Assembly: GCA_051453625.1 (NCBI GenBank)
Contig: JBOZIK010000001.1
Span: forward strand, 246,084,818 to 246,148,817
Length of the DNA stretch: 64,000 nt
Source: Welwitschia mirabilis
Lineage: Eukaryota; Gnetophyta; Gnetopsida; Welwitschiales
Direction: 5' to 3'
Each line of letters starts with the position of its first letter. Position 1 is the first letter of the stretch. The notes under the pieces were generated by a model. It saw nothing but the letters and a program-made list of their open reading frames with translations. It did not search any database and was not told the origin of the DNA. The position numbers and the translations under genes are program-made. Shown here in pieces: positions 11,166 through 24,265 of this stretch.

Positions 11166-13487
11166 AGGGTATTCTTCAGCATGAAGTAAGTCTTTCTTCA
11201 TCTATTCTTGTTCTAAAGAATTATGATGAACTTGTGGTCTAAGCATCACGTTCCTTCCCCTGTTAGGGTCTAATTCCTATTCTTAATAATTTCATAGATA
11301 CTAGAGCTATATCAATTTAAGAAAGGATCCTATCCTTGGCCCTCCTTGTATTTAAATAAGTAAATTTCTTGGTAAAGCAAAATCTCTATGAGCTCTAAGA
11401 AATTTATAAGATCTTTTATGTCTTTTACTCTTGCTTCTAATCATTTAATTTCCCCTTTTTTTTTCCTATTAAAACAAAGTTTTATTAAATTCTAATATCA
11501 AAATATATTTTTTTCTTAGCCTTCTCTCTTAATGACCCCTAAATTTTCTTTCTCTCAAATATACTTTATGACATGTAAATGTTAATTATCCATCAATCTT
11601 GTGTTATGATGATTTTGAAGAAGTGATTATTTTTAATTCTTATGTAATTTAAGTCTCTATTTAGAAGCTCTAATAGTTATCTTGCCTTACCATAGCTAGG
11701 AAGTAATTCAATATTCCACTTTATTTTCCAAGTATCTAAGTTAGATTTTTTTTTTTTGAATTTTTATTTCCTGGATATAAATTGTTCCTATTTTATGATT
11801 TTTATTTAACTTTAGTAACGCATGCTTTTTTAAGAAATTTTTCATGCCTCTAATATTTAGCCCTTATCTTGCATATCTGTTAAGGTTTGTTGTGATCCAT
11901 TTGCAATGTTTTCACTTCCTTTTTTTATTGCCCTTACCCTATTAGGGTTTCTTCCTATCTTTTAGTTGTTGGTGCTTCTTCTAAAATTTCATATCCTAAA
12001 TNNNNNNNNNNNNNNNNNNNNNNNNNNNNNNNNNNNNNNNNNNNNNNNNNNNNNNNNNNNNNNNNNNNNNNNNNNNNNNNNNNNNNNNNNNNNNNNNNNN
12101 NGTGACATAATGAGACAAACTCTTTAATTTCAATGAACATGGAAATAAGTATGCTATGAACCAAGTGCCCTTATACATCTGAAAAACATAAAAGTCATGG
12201 TAGAGTAAATCTATTCATTTATCATTCTTGGTTCTAGATAAGAATGAATCTAGTTTTTCAAATGCTTATTTAATTAAAAATGCATAAAATCTATCAATCA
12301 CATAATACAAGGGAAAAAAATTATTCCTAATAAATTAAACCTATCATATTCATCACAAGTCTAAATGAGTAAATAATATGTACAATATATTATTATATCT
12401 TCTTAAAGTTTTTAATTTATGTAATTTTAATTCCTTAAATAATGGAATTATCTAATTTTAAATGTTTGAATACCTTTTCTCAAAAAACCCTTCTAACATA
12501 ATATTTTTAATTTTTTCATAAATTATTATAGTGACAAACTAAAGTTGATTTAAAATGACATATTATTTGATAAAAAATTAAATAAGAATAATTAATGATT
12601 TGAAAAAATTAATATACTTAATACTCAAGTAAATAAGTTTACAAAATATGGGATAGAAGATTCTTTAGCATGAAGTGAGTCTTTCTTCATCTATTCTTGT
12701 TCTAAAGAAGTATGATGGACTTGTGGTTTAAGCACCACATTCCTTCCTTAGTTAGGGTTTAATTCCTATTTTTAATAATTTCATAGATACTAGATCTCTA
12801 TCAATTTAAGAAAGGATCCTATCCTTGGCCCTCCTTGTATTTAAATAAGTCAATTTCTTGGTAAAGCAAAATCTCTATGAGCTCTAAGAAATTTGTAAGA
12901 TCTTTTAGGTCTTTTACTCTTGCTTCTAATCATTTAATTTCTCCTTGTTTTTCCTACTTAAACAAAGTTTCATTAAAGTCTAATATTAGAATATAATTTT
13001 TTTCTTAGCCTTCTCTCTTAGTGGCCCCTAAATTTTATTTCTCTCAAATATACTTTATGGCATGTAAATGTTAATTATCCATCAATCGTGTGTCATGATA
13101 ATTTTGAAGCACTGATTATTTTTAATTCTTATGTAATTCAAGTCTATGTTTAGAAGCACTAATAGTTATCATGCCTTACCATAGCTAGGGAGTAATTCAA
13201 TATTCCACTTTCTTTTCCAAGTATCTAAGTTAGTTTTTTTTTGAATTTTTATTTCCTGGATATAAATTGTTCCTATTTTATGCTTTTTAATTAACTTTAG
13301 TAACACGTGCTTTTTTTTAGTAATTTTTCATGCCTCTAATGTTTAGCCCTTATCTTGCATGTCTATTAAGGTTTATTGTGATCCATTTGTAATGTTTTCA
13401 CTTGCTTTTTTTCTTGCCCTTACCCTATTAAGGGGTCTTCCTATCTTTTAGTTATTGGTGCTTCTTCTAAAATTTCATATCCTAAAT
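10604..13487. repeat. 1.4-kb direct repeat flanking gap 12,002-12,101
   Basis: 10,604-12,001 and 12,102-13,487 are homologous end to end, differing at very roughly 8% of positions in the parts compared. The left copy ends at the gap, the right one starts there. The unit covers the end of the E1 LTR plus the first 840 bp beyond it. Confidence 0.9.
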
Positions 13488-13700
13488 TAAAATATGAATC
13501 ATTTAAATCTCTACTAAAGAAAGAGGAAAATTTATTTGATCTTTTCTGCTAGGTTGCATGACTTAGCTTCTTTTTATTTTTCATTTATTTCCACTAGATC
13601 TTTAGAGCCTTAACACTATTATTTTGCATTTTGATTTTATTCCTCTTTGAGGTTTAAACTTAGTTTACTCTTTTTAAAAATAGTTTAAAAGACCTCTTCA
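11166..13700. other. Non-coding transposon-derived DNA, no gene seen
   Basis: Beyond the E1 LTR this stretch does not match the gag-bearing internal region of E1. It is pyrimidine-rich on the plus strand, with runs such as T10 near 11,748. It probably forms the 3' part of the minus-strand element whose ORF lies at 13,715-14,295. Half of it is duplicated across the gap. Confidence 0.5.
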
Positions 13701-13714
13701 CATTTTTTTCTTCT

Positions 13715-14295
13715 ACATATACTCTTAAAATGTCCAAATTTTTTGCATTCATAACACTACTTCATTTGATTGATTTTCTTAAGGTAATCCCTTCTTCTGC
13801 ACATGGTGTAGGTTTTCTCCCTCTGAAGTAGATAGAACCTCTCAGAATAACTGATTTTAAAACATACTAGCTATGATGATAGAATGTTTTCATACTCTAC
13901 CTCAACCTTGTCCAATGCTGAAACCATGGATAATTTCAAATTTCATAAATCTTTCGGTTAAATCAATGTTAATCCAAGCATAAAAATGGAGTAAAACTAA
14001 TTGTAAACCATTAGTCATAATTGGATCTAATTTAATAAGTTCCCTAAACTTCCTTGCCATTACTTGAATAAAATTTTGAATATAAAGAGTTAGGCTCAGT
14101 TCTCTTAGCTTTACCTTGATTGGGAGCATTTAAAAAATACTTCTAAATTCTTGACTTAGATTCTTGTAGGCAAGAGCTAGCCCACTTGCCTTAAAAAATA
14201 ATGGATCCCATATCATAACTGAGTTGAGTTCCTCTTCAAAATCAAACTTAAATAGAAATAAATCCTCTGTAAGGGCAATAACTTAAACTAGATCT
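13715..14295 (-). pseudogene. Decayed ORF with DUF4283-like domain and CCHC zinc knuckle
   Basis: On the minus strand, from 14,295 leftward, the frame reads DLFLFKFDFEEE, then DPLFFKASGLAL, then after one stop an open 75-residue piece (13,902-14,129) with LIKLDPIM and AWINIDLTERF. This order resembles DUF4283, which in plants usually precedes a zinc knuckle in LINE ORF1 or related proteins. About 145 bp further on, at 13,715-13,756, is an intact knuckle, CYECKKFGHFKSIC (CX2CX4HX4C). Such proteins bind nucleic acid. Stops and frame changes mark it as dead. I favour a LINE ORF1 remnant, but no reverse transcriptase is visible next to it, so a gag-like protein of another element is possible. Confidence 0.55.
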
Positions 14296-15770
14296 ATTCT
14301 AGTCCATTACACTACTATCCACCTTCAAATTAAATCAAGACTTGATCTAGCTACTAGTAAAATGAAATAACCAATCTGACTCCATTTAAAACATTCCTTA
14401 GTTTTAACAAAATGCTTTGACATAACCATAATTTTGAAAATTTCATCCCCCTCAAATACATTTATAAAAATATTTTCTATGCCCTTACCTATACCTATCG
14501 ACTCACCAAACCATAAGGTGTATAATGGAATCCTAACTCTATACCTTGCTAAACATGGGAATTATGAAGAAACTTTCATAGATTTTCAAAAATAAAAAAG
14601 ATTCCTAAGGTCCTCCTCCTACAATCTCTCAGCCTCCTATCTAATCTATTAAGCACATCCTCATCTATTATTTTCCAACAAGTGTAATTAGCACCCCATA
14701 AATGTGCCAAAAACCATCAAATAAGGGTAGAGAAATCAATGATCTATGTCTCTCAAGCACTGCCTTCTTGTTTTTCACTCTTAGGATCGTTGGCAGAAAA
14801 TTAATGCATCCTTTCTTATTTTGCTTTTTTATTTTATTCCTTATTTAATTTCTTCATTTATTTTAATTTTCATAGATGTTTTAAGATATCCTATTAGCTT
14901 TTATTTTTTTTACCTCTTTTCTTATAGAGTGCTATATTATATTAATATTAAAAATGTTTTATTCCATTTTCTAATGTTTTCTTGATTAAATTTCATTGTA
15001 TAACTTCATTTTGTATGATTTAATTCTTTCTTATATTCCCATGAATTTTGACATCAATATTATAGGAACTAATGTGAATTTAAGCTAACCTTAGTTTTTT
15101 ATTTAGAATATCATTAGAACATGTATTAATTGTATCATATGGAATAGATGATGTAATTTATACTTTAAAAAAAACCAAATCTCTTGAGTTTATTTTCTAG
15201 GTATTTATAGTAAAAATGCATCATTATTTAACTAGTATCTTTTCATAATTATGGCCATGTAGTAAACAAGAAATTACAGGTGGCTTCTTTGATGCAATTG
15301 CTCATACCCTATTTTCCTCCAAATTATAGTTGGCATGGTTTTGACTTACTTTAGGTTTTCCTCTTTTGTAGTGATTTTATCTATGTTTATGTAGTTTAGG
15401 TTCTTACTATTATACATTTCCAATTTTTAGGTATTTTTACCTTTTTAATGTTGCAAATTTAATTCCTTTAATAGTAGTGAAAACTTTTTGTTGAGGTTTA
15501 ACACTTAATAAAGTACCATTTGCTAAAGTACCCTTTGAGAACTACATTTATTTAAATGTTTAAGATCTTTTAATTATATCATGTGAACTTGTTTGTTTTT
15601 GCTTTGAATTTTATTAGTTTTATTTTGTTATGTAGTTTTATTTTAAAGTGTTTTAAAATTAATATTATTATTTTTATATTACATGTTATTATTATCTACT
15701 ATTTTATTGTCCTTATCATATCCTCATAAATAGTTCATTTGTTCAAAATAATATTATCCTTTGATAATAT
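14296..15770. other. AT-rich stretch, no gene seen
   Basis: It lies upstream of the DUF4283-like ORF in that ORF's orientation and ends at a sized gap. No motif, LTR edge or repeat partner was recognised in this window. Confidence 0.5.
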
Positions 15771-16352
15771 NNNNNNNNNNNNNNNNNNNNNNNNNNNNNN
15801 NNNNNNNNNNNNNNNNNNNNNNNNNNNNNNNNNNNNNNNNNNNNNNNNNNNNNNNNNNNNNNNNNNNNNNNNNNNNNNNNNNNNNNNNNNNNNNNNNNNN
15901 NNNNNNNNNNNNNNNNNNNNNNNNNNNNNNNNNNNNNNNNNNNNNNNNNNNNNNNNNNNNNNNNNNNNNNNNNNNNNNNNNNNNNNNNNNNNNNNNNNNN
16001 NNNNNNNNNNNNNNNNNNNNNNNNNNNNNNNNNNNNNNNNNNNNNNNNNNNNNNNNNNNNNNNNNNNNNNNNNNNNNNNNNNNNNNNNNNNNNNNNNNNN
16101 NNNNNNNNNNNNNNNNNNNNNNNNNNNNNNNNNNNNNNNNNNNNNNNNNNNNNNNNNNNNNNNNNNNNNNNNNNNNNNNNNNNNNNNNNNNNNNNNNNNN
16201 NNNNNNNNNNNNNNNNNNNNNNNNNNNNNNNNNNNNNNNNNNNNNNNNNNNNNNNNNNNNNNNNNNNNNNNNNNNNNNNNNNNNNNNNNNNNNNNNNNNN
16301 NNNNNNNNNNNNNNNNNNNNNNNNNNNNNNNNNNNNNNNNNNNNNNNNNNNN
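15771..16352. other. Assembly gap, 582 N
   Basis: Unknown bases. The open frames spanning it on both strands consist almost entirely of unknown residues and are artefacts. Confidence 0.99.
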
Positions 16353-18939
16353 AAACATATATTATCTACCATACCTTAATTAAGGCTAATGTTGTTTCAT
16401 CAATTATTCCTTATTAATAGTAATTAGGTCTTGAAAAATCTCAGGGAAAGACTTAAAATTGAGAATACATCCTATAAACCTTTTACATCCCTTTTTATAT
16501 TTAGTTAGCATTTATGACTATAGTATAGTATACCCTAATTAGAAATAAGTAAATGTTGTTCTTTCATATGCAGAATGTGAATGATACTAGATTCAAAAAA
16601 AAAGTTGTTTCTAAATTAAAAAGTATAAAAATAAATTGTTTAAGATAAGATTTAATAATATATAAGTGGAAACGGTTCAACAAATGGTAGAATAAAACAA
16701 CAAACAAATTTGAATAAATTTTAATTACTTTCACATGCTATAGATAATGATGATAGTATTTATATGTAAAATATTATAAATATGATGGCTATAACTTATT
16801 TTAATTATAAAGATATATTAACATAAAAAATAAGATATCTATTAAATATTAAATTTATTAATACAAAAGAAATAAAATATAAAACCATGTACACAAACAT
16901 CAATAATAAGAAAAAATAACAAGTATGAAATGAACCTTAAAGATTAACTTTAAGTACACATGAATATCACTAATAATTACAATAATGCTTCATAACTATA
17001 AGATTTTTACATCTTTATCTTTATGTTTCAAAGGACTAGCTTCCTACATGAAAGGGCTTAAGTAGTAATAGAGATCTAAGAAAATATATATAATATGTTA
17101 AATTAGTTCATTATTTAATTCCTTCCTCCATATGAAGGTAATAAACATATATACTCATAAGGTGAAAACATACCACCACCTAAGGATAGACCTAATGAAA
17201 TTATTTCTCCACTTAAGTAATATGCCTTATACTCTTAGGATTATATTACAAATACCTATTTTAAGATAACATATTCTTAGCTTTTAATGTATAACTATGT
17301 TAATATCAATTATGTTTCTAAAGTTTAAGTCCTAATGCAAGTTTAATTCTTGTTATCTACAACACCATGACCCCCCACCACCCTTCCCCTAAAAAAGAAC
17401 TATACATGATATATGAGACAATTATACAAGGCAATTATTAGAGAAGACAGTAAAGAGTTGAAGATATTTCTTATAAGGAAAATACATCTATGATGTTGGA
17501 AAACATCTACAAAGTAAAAAATTTCTTAGGTGAATTATAAGCATTAAATAATAAACATGTCTATATTCTAGAAGACATTTATGAACTCTACATAGTTGAG
17601 AGTTGAGCAATAAGAGACATCTTCACTTTGATAAGATGTCTTAACTAAGTTTAGTAAAGGATGATGAAGATGTTTATATCTTATAAAGGTAATTATAATA
17701 AATCCTTAATCAGAAAAAAGAACACCTTACAAATAAAATTCCCTATATAATCTAAGTATACCTTAATTGAAAAGAGATGGATGTGTAAAAGATATCCATG
17801 ATTAAAGGAACATTACTATGAACTTAATATCTAAGGTAGTTAAATAGTAGATGTTTACACATTGAGAGAGTTTTTTTTGGACATAGAAGATGCCTATAGT
17901 AATTAAAGACATCTACACCCCTTAAGACCTAATGCTATAGCAGTTTGACAAAAGTTAGATAACTAAGAAACAAAAGAAATTTACATGAAGATGGCATGGT
18001 ATCATACAAAGAGGAAGTTTAAAACTATGAAAAGATGTTTACTATTAATAGTAAACATTTATAATTTAGAAGAAACATCTACTTTTACTAACTATTAAAA
18101 GAAAAATTATCCATTAGTGTAAATATTACATCGTAATAAAGTTTCTAATGCTACTATCACTAGACTAGAATTAAATTATAAATGTAACTAAATAGAAAGA
18201 AATAACTCATTTATTCCTAACAAAAGAATAAAATGAAGAACTCTCAACTAAAAAATCTCAAAAATATTATGAAGAAATAAAGCAAGCTCAACACTATAGA
18301 AGGATTCTTCTTTCATCACGACGTTTCTTTACTTTAGCTATTTTATAGGTCTTAAGATTATATTTTATTTTTTTCTCCATATTTTATTAAAGCTTGCACT
18401 TTTAGTAATTTATCCTAGCAAAATAATAAATATATTCTTATGCTTATCTTATTTTGCTATATCATATAAACTTCAAAGATATATATGTTTATTTAAGTTG
18501 AGTACAAGATTTTGTGAATTTTTTATTTAGATCATTAGGATCTAAGAATAGGTTTACAAATCTGAATCTTTCATATCTAATTTATTTAATCATGAAAGTC
18601 ATGTATGGTTTTTTTAAAAAAAATATTCCACTTTGTATTATGTTCTATCCTATGATGTTTAGAAGTAATATCAAGAGATAAATCACGGTTATAACATAAA
18701 GCTTATGAGGTTATGTTATATCCAAAATTATTATTTGAAGTAACATTTTTAAAAGTGTGTTATGTCTTCACCATTTAAGTTTGAATATACCCTAGTTAGA
18801 AAACAACAATATCTTAATGTCTTTCTTTTATTTTCATGCATATTTTATTACTGTTTTATCATGCATTGTAAATTTATTATATAAATTTTTTAAATTAGTT
18901 ATTCATTCACCACTTCCACTTTAATTTTAATTATTCACA
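16353..18939. other. AT-rich spacer without recognisable gene
   Basis: No coding motif was seen on either strand. It holds a short C-rich patch near 17,370 and the inverted-repeat cluster listed separately. It lies directly before copy A of the copia-like family and may include that element's decayed 5' LTR, but no primer site could be confirmed. Confidence 0.5.
17492..18058. repeat. Cluster of short inverted repeats built on GATGT/ACATC
   Basis: Perfect or near-perfect inverted repeats recur here: GATGTT/AACATC (17,492-17,507), ATGTCT/AGACAT (17,557-17,578), GACATCTT/AAGATGTC (17,616-17,640), ATGGAT/ATCCAT (17,777-17,799), GTAGATGT/ACATCTAC (17,847-17,916) and a 24-bp perfect palindrome (18,035-18,058). 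Most share a GATGT/ACATC core. The function is unknown. Confidence 0.75.
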
Positions 18940-21900
18940 ACTTGCATTAAAGCCTTAGTGCTCTACTAAGGACATAAAAATTAGAAGTAAATCATGGACG
19001 AATCATCAATTATTAGATCATGTTTTTTATATGACATAACTATGCCTGAAAGATGAGGACACAAGCTTGAGTTTGATATGTAACAAACTATTGTAGATGA
19101 AAACATAAATACTACAACAATAGAAAATAATTCTATTATTATGGAAATAGAATAAATCAAATTAAGGTTAATAGAAAAATGATCAGAAAAAAATCAAAGC
19201 ATGTATGACTTAAAGATTAGGCACTCCCTTTTCTATGCACTATTAATTCAGAAGTTTAATCATTTTGTGAAATGAAAGGATACTAAATAATTTGGGGTCT
19301 ATTAGATAAAGTATAGAATGAGACATTAACCATAAAGTAATCCAACTTATTTATTAGGTAAATTAATTTGAGAACATAAGAATGAATGAATAAAACTAGA
19401 TAACCTAATACTTTACAACTTTACTAATATGATAAATATTATTTAAGGAATTAGTGAATAATTTCTATAATTAAACATAATTCAAAAAGTTATGAGATCA
19501 ATCATTTATAGGTATCAAATAAAGATTACAACCATTAAAGAATCAAGGGATTTTAACACAATAAGATTTGATGAGATTAAACTACCTTGACAACCTATAA
19601 TATGAACTTCATTAAAGATGATATTATTTAATAAAAAAAAGTACATTTAAATCAAATTCTAATCCTCAAACATCAAGCAAGAAAAAGAGTAAGGAGGACT
19701 CTAATGCTAAGGAGGATAATCTTAATAACATTGATGAATAAGTACTAATAACCAAGAGGATTAGGAGACTCTTATTTAATATAATTAAGAGAATGAAAGA
19801 ATCATCAAGAATAGTTAGACTACTATATAGAGGTAAGTTTAGAGGTAAGTCTAAGTTTTTCTCTTCAAATAATTATATTGAAAAATATCTGTATAAGGGT
19901 TGATGAAATGGTACTTAATGAAGAAAGTCCATATCATGATTCATATTGTGGATCAATATTATAGAAGGAAGATATGATACATTACATGAGTTTTTAATTT
20001 AATTTTCTAATACGCATACTAAGAAGAAACTTAATCATAGTGGCATATATGATAATAATAAATCATAATAATGTTTTAAAATTCATATTAAATTTAAAAG
20101 TTTTATAAAGCCATGTTAATTTTAAGGAATAAAGATCAATGAAGTAGAATTTCATAAGTACTAAAGCTATAAAGTATTATACTTCTTGTAGTTTTAGAAA
20201 AACTTCAAATCCTTACTTTAGACAATCTAAAATGATCTTGATCATAAAATTTAATGCATTTTTTAGTAAACCTCTAGCCGAAGCATCTAAAAAAATAACA
20301 TGAAGTAAGTATTAATTAACTTAGCTATTCTAAGATGTATAAATAGTAGTTTTACTAGGTAAACCTCTTATAATTTCTTTCTTAAGTATTAATCTTGGCT
20401 ATGAATCACAAAAATCTTGGTTATAAAAGTTACATGCTTAAATGAAGGGAGAGAAAAAAAAACTTGAATCTCATACCTTATTCAAATTAAATTATAATCA
20501 TATATGCTTAATATTAATTAATTAGTATTGTAGAATTAGAATAAATACAAGTGAATTAAAGATTACATTATAATCCTATTAAATGAGAATAAAAATATTA
20601 ATATTATGATGATATTAGTAAAAACTAGGTCCACCAATAATACCATTCTTTATAGGAATATAATTTACTTCTTTATTTTAGTAAGGACCTTATAGATTAA
20701 CTTTAAATATATTATTCATATATATCTTATAAAAAATTTTCACTTATTTTTTCCTTTTTTTAAAAGAACATTTTTAGTAATTAGATCACTTCTCTGCCAT
20801 TTAGGTGTTTCCATGGAGATGAAGTAAACATTTTAAAAAAAGAGATATTTTAGAAAAAAATTCAAAGAAATATAACATAGTAATATTTCTAATAAAGTAG
20901 TTTTTTCACAATGGTGATTATGCTTACTTTACTCTTGATCTAATTACCATATTTTAGGTAATTATCATATCATCCATGCAAATAATATATAATAAATAAT
21001 TTAAAATATTACGAAGATATAAAAAACATACATATGTCTACTTAAAATATTATATGTTATGGAGCATATAAAGAGTGAAAGAATATTAGTGTTTAATTTA
21101 TTCCACTAAAAACTAAAGTTGGATAAATAAAGATATGGTTAATAAAGAAGAGGAAAAAATAATATAAGAATCAAATTTTTAGGTTACTAAGAAATATAAG
21201 GAATTTTAAAATATCATTACTCCTTAGCCTCTATCATACTTTAATAGTTAAACATATTTTCCTTTATTAAAATTTTATGATGAATTATTACGCAAATACA
21301 AATTCTAAAAACAAAGAGTAATAATAACTACTCATTTACATAAATTGTAAAAACAAATATTAGTTATAGCTCTGTAAGTGATAGATATTTTACATCAAAC
21401 AATATATAAGAGGAAATTGTATATAAATTTGAAATATTTTATTCCATAAGAAACTATAACTTAAGATTAATCTAAAAAGTTTATTTAACTAGGTAAATAA
21501 TTGTAGCTAATACATACAATTTTATTTTAAGAAGTTTTCATATCTTTTCACTAATTAAGTAATTTATTTTTTATAAATTTTTTAAAAGCATATTCTATAT
21601 TTATTCTTATTATGTAAAAAATCTAGGGGAAAATACTAAAGTCTTAAATAGAAAATTTAAACTAGTATAAGATAAGAAAAATTATTCATTGAATATAAGA
21701 AAGATTAACATCTTAAAGTATTTGATTGAGACTAGTACTTATAAGGTTAAAAAATTACTCTTTGACTATAATATTTATCTTGCAAAATTAAGAGTTTAAA
21801 ACTTGAATATTTTTAATAACTACAAAACTTTAGATGTTGCTAAATAGAAAATGCAAAATAAAAAATTAAAACTAAATACAATGATGCATTTTAAAACATC

Positions 21901-24057
21901 TAAATTCCTATAATCCCATGTGAATTTACACTTGGTTCATCAAATTGACTATTTTAGATCTATATTAAAATTAAATACTTAAAACTTATTTTAGATTTGA
22001 ATTTATCCTTTACATTTAATAACCTTTAATATTAAGTTGAAAATTTCACATCAAAAGAATTTTAAATGATAAATGAGGCTTGACAAGGGACTTATTAAAT
22101 CAAGCAAAATACTAGAAAGTATAGACTTTAATATGTTAAAAGCATAAGAGGAAAAATGATTGATCTTAAGAACTAAATGCTATTTTTGAAAATAATAGTA
22201 AAGTAGTTTATTTAACAAATAAAGCATAAATTTGATTTTATTTTACAATGGTTCCAATGCCCATTATATATTTTATCTTAAGTGAATTTATGAGAGGAAT
22301 CAAGGGACGTTATCATCAAGTGAGTTGATCACCTTAGTCTTTATTTAATTTTAAATCGTACATCAGATATGTATGAGTTTAATTTGAAGAAATTATCTAA
22401 TCAACCTAATTTTAAAAATAAATATATAGAGGTTTAAATTAATCATAAGTAAATGAAAAATAAGTAAATAAAAAAATAATTATCAAATGTTATTCCCAAA
22501 ACAAAAAAAATTGCTAAGTCAACCTAGTGATTAAAACATAGCAATTATGAATATAACTTTGACATATATTTATTATTTTCACTTATCATTATAAAGAAAT
22601 GGCTTAAATGTAAATAAGCTTATAACATTAGTGAAGTGACATGGACAAATATTAATGAATTAAGGAAAAAAAATTTCAAGAACATAACTTATAGGAACAT
22701 ATTAATTCCTTAGTAATTTTATAGTCAATGTGATGCTACCCATCATAGTTGGAATATGTTTTCTATATTTTATTATTATGAAAAACTAGAGAAACATATT
22801 ACGACCATTATGAAAAGATCTAACTCTTAATAAATCCATTATTAAATCTAATATATAGCCAAATGTTGCCAATCTAATGTAAATCATTAAAACATAAGCT
22901 TCACATCTAACTCTGGCAAATTCAAGTCATTATTATTTTGTCTTTTTAATTTATAAATAAAGAGCTCTAAATACATATAAAAATTAAAATTATATTTTTT
23001 CTCTTCTTTTATGACACTTTAATCCCTTAATTTTCTTCCACTATTAGTGTATTATATTATATAGTATCAAACATATTACACCCATCTCTTATAGAAGTTC
23101 TAGTATCAAGCAAGATAACTTCTACGCACTTAATAAATAAGGGACTAATTAAGTGGTACTATGTAATTACATTGACCATTAGTTGTTAAAATTACCATTT
23201 AATTATTATTTTAGTAATTTATTCCTATTGTTCATAAATGCAAACGAATATCTTTAGTAGCAATTCTTCACTTATATTAACAAGGAAGAGGTAATAATAT
23301 AATAGTCAAATACTCATTAGGGTTATAAGGAAAAATTTCAAAAATTACTTTTCATTAACCTTAATAAGAAATATATCTAGTTAAAAAGATTCATAATCTC
23401 ATACTTAAAAGAAAAAATGGTATTAGCATACTGATTACATTATCATTATTGTATAGTAGTGAGACTTTGAATTTCCCATGGAGATTCTTAACTTTTATAC
23501 ATGGGAATTACTAGTTGGCATATTAGCCTCTGAAATAAGACCATCTTATATTCAAGAAATGAACATAGATATAGTAACATATTATCATAAATAAAAAGAA
23601 TAATACAAAAAAACAACATAAAATAGAGGTAACTAATTATATCTATATTGAAGCTATAGAAATTGTAGCCTATAAGAAATTTTTCAATTATACCACAGCA
23701 ACAAATAATATCATAAAATTTAGACAATAGAAATCTAAACACAAGGAACCATCTCTATTATTAAACTATATATGCCATACGGGAGCTCATCCTTACTCAT
23801 GCAACTATAAAGGAAAATGATGGACATAAGAATACATAATATTATTAGAATTAATATATTTTTAGTGACATTCCATAACATGTGTTCATAGTTGATTAGT
23901 TTAACATCTTTTGTGGATTAAATAGTTTATGTACATTTATCTCATAATTTATCAATTTATTTCATTTTGGAATTTGATGCACATCCTTTTTACTATTAGA
24001 ATCTAGTGTAATATTTTATTTGTTGAATCTTTTCCTTACATGTTTAACATGACTTTC
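18940..24057 (+). mobile_element. Copy A of a degenerate copia-like family, 5' part
   Basis: This stretch is homologous to 29,076-34,280 throughout, and parts of it to 36,950-46,640. It is interrupted at 24,058 by a younger element, and its homology resumes at 27,006. A UBN2-type gag remnant lies near its start on the plus strand; nothing downstream was recognised as pol. Divergence between A and B is around a tenth of positions in the segments compared, with small indels, so the duplication or the two insertions are old. LTR edges could not be found. It could be two independent copies of one element or a segmental duplication containing it. Confidence 0.65.
18990..19900 (+). pseudogene. Degenerate copia-type (UBN2/DUF4219-like) gag
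   Basis: Allowing for stops and frameshifts, the plus strand gives the order expected of UBN2-type gag. First comes an N-terminal RP-F-x3-INYA-like motif, which is clearest in copy B. Next are FENIRMNE, then KVMRS or similar, ITTIKES with RDFN, and a later Lys/Arg-rich RGKFRGKSKFF segment. In intact copia elements a zinc knuckle follows, but here only a broken trace of one is visible. Gag would be the structural protein of the particle. Copy B at 29,128 has the same remnant. No continuous frame survives. Confidence 0.5.
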
Positions 24058-24251
24058 TGTTAGAAATATTTAATAGGAGTTGTTATAACCACTCCCTTAT
24101 TTCTTCCTCATTCCTCTCCTATTCTCTCTGCTGACCAATCTTATCTATTTTCTGTCATGTAACATGTTATAACTTCTTTCATTGAATTATGAAAAATTAG
24201 AGAGCTACATTCATTCATTTATTTAGCTTAAGGATTCCCTGAAAACCTTCA
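24058..24251 (+). repeat. 5' LTR of the gag-only copia element
   Basis: 194 bp, starting TGTTAGAAATATTT and ending CCTTCA. It matches 26,785-27,005 except for scattered changes and a deletion of about 27 bp in the AT-rich tail. The difference between the LTRs indicates that the insertion is not recent. Confidence 0.9.
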
Positions 24252-24253
24252 AT

Positions 24254-24265
24254 TGGTATCAGAGC
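24254..24265 (+). other. Primer binding site, tRNA-iMet
   Basis: TGGTATCAGAGC lies two bases after the 5' LTR. This is the exact complement of the 3' end of plant initiator tRNA-Met and the standard copia primer site. It fixes both the LTR end and the element's orientation. Confidence 0.95.

Noticed and set aside
4484-13487. Regularly spaced direct repeats that might suggest a CRISPR array or satellite
   Set aside because: The repeats are long (hundreds of bases), occur as pairs across gaps and contain gag; nothing has short repeats with unique spacers.
15735-16417. Four overlapping open frames of over 200 codons
   Set aside because: All span the 582-N gap and contain almost no known sequence.
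17361-17391. C-rich run as a functional motif such as a quadruplex
   Set aside because: It has only one long C run and scattered short ones, not four regularly spaced tracts.
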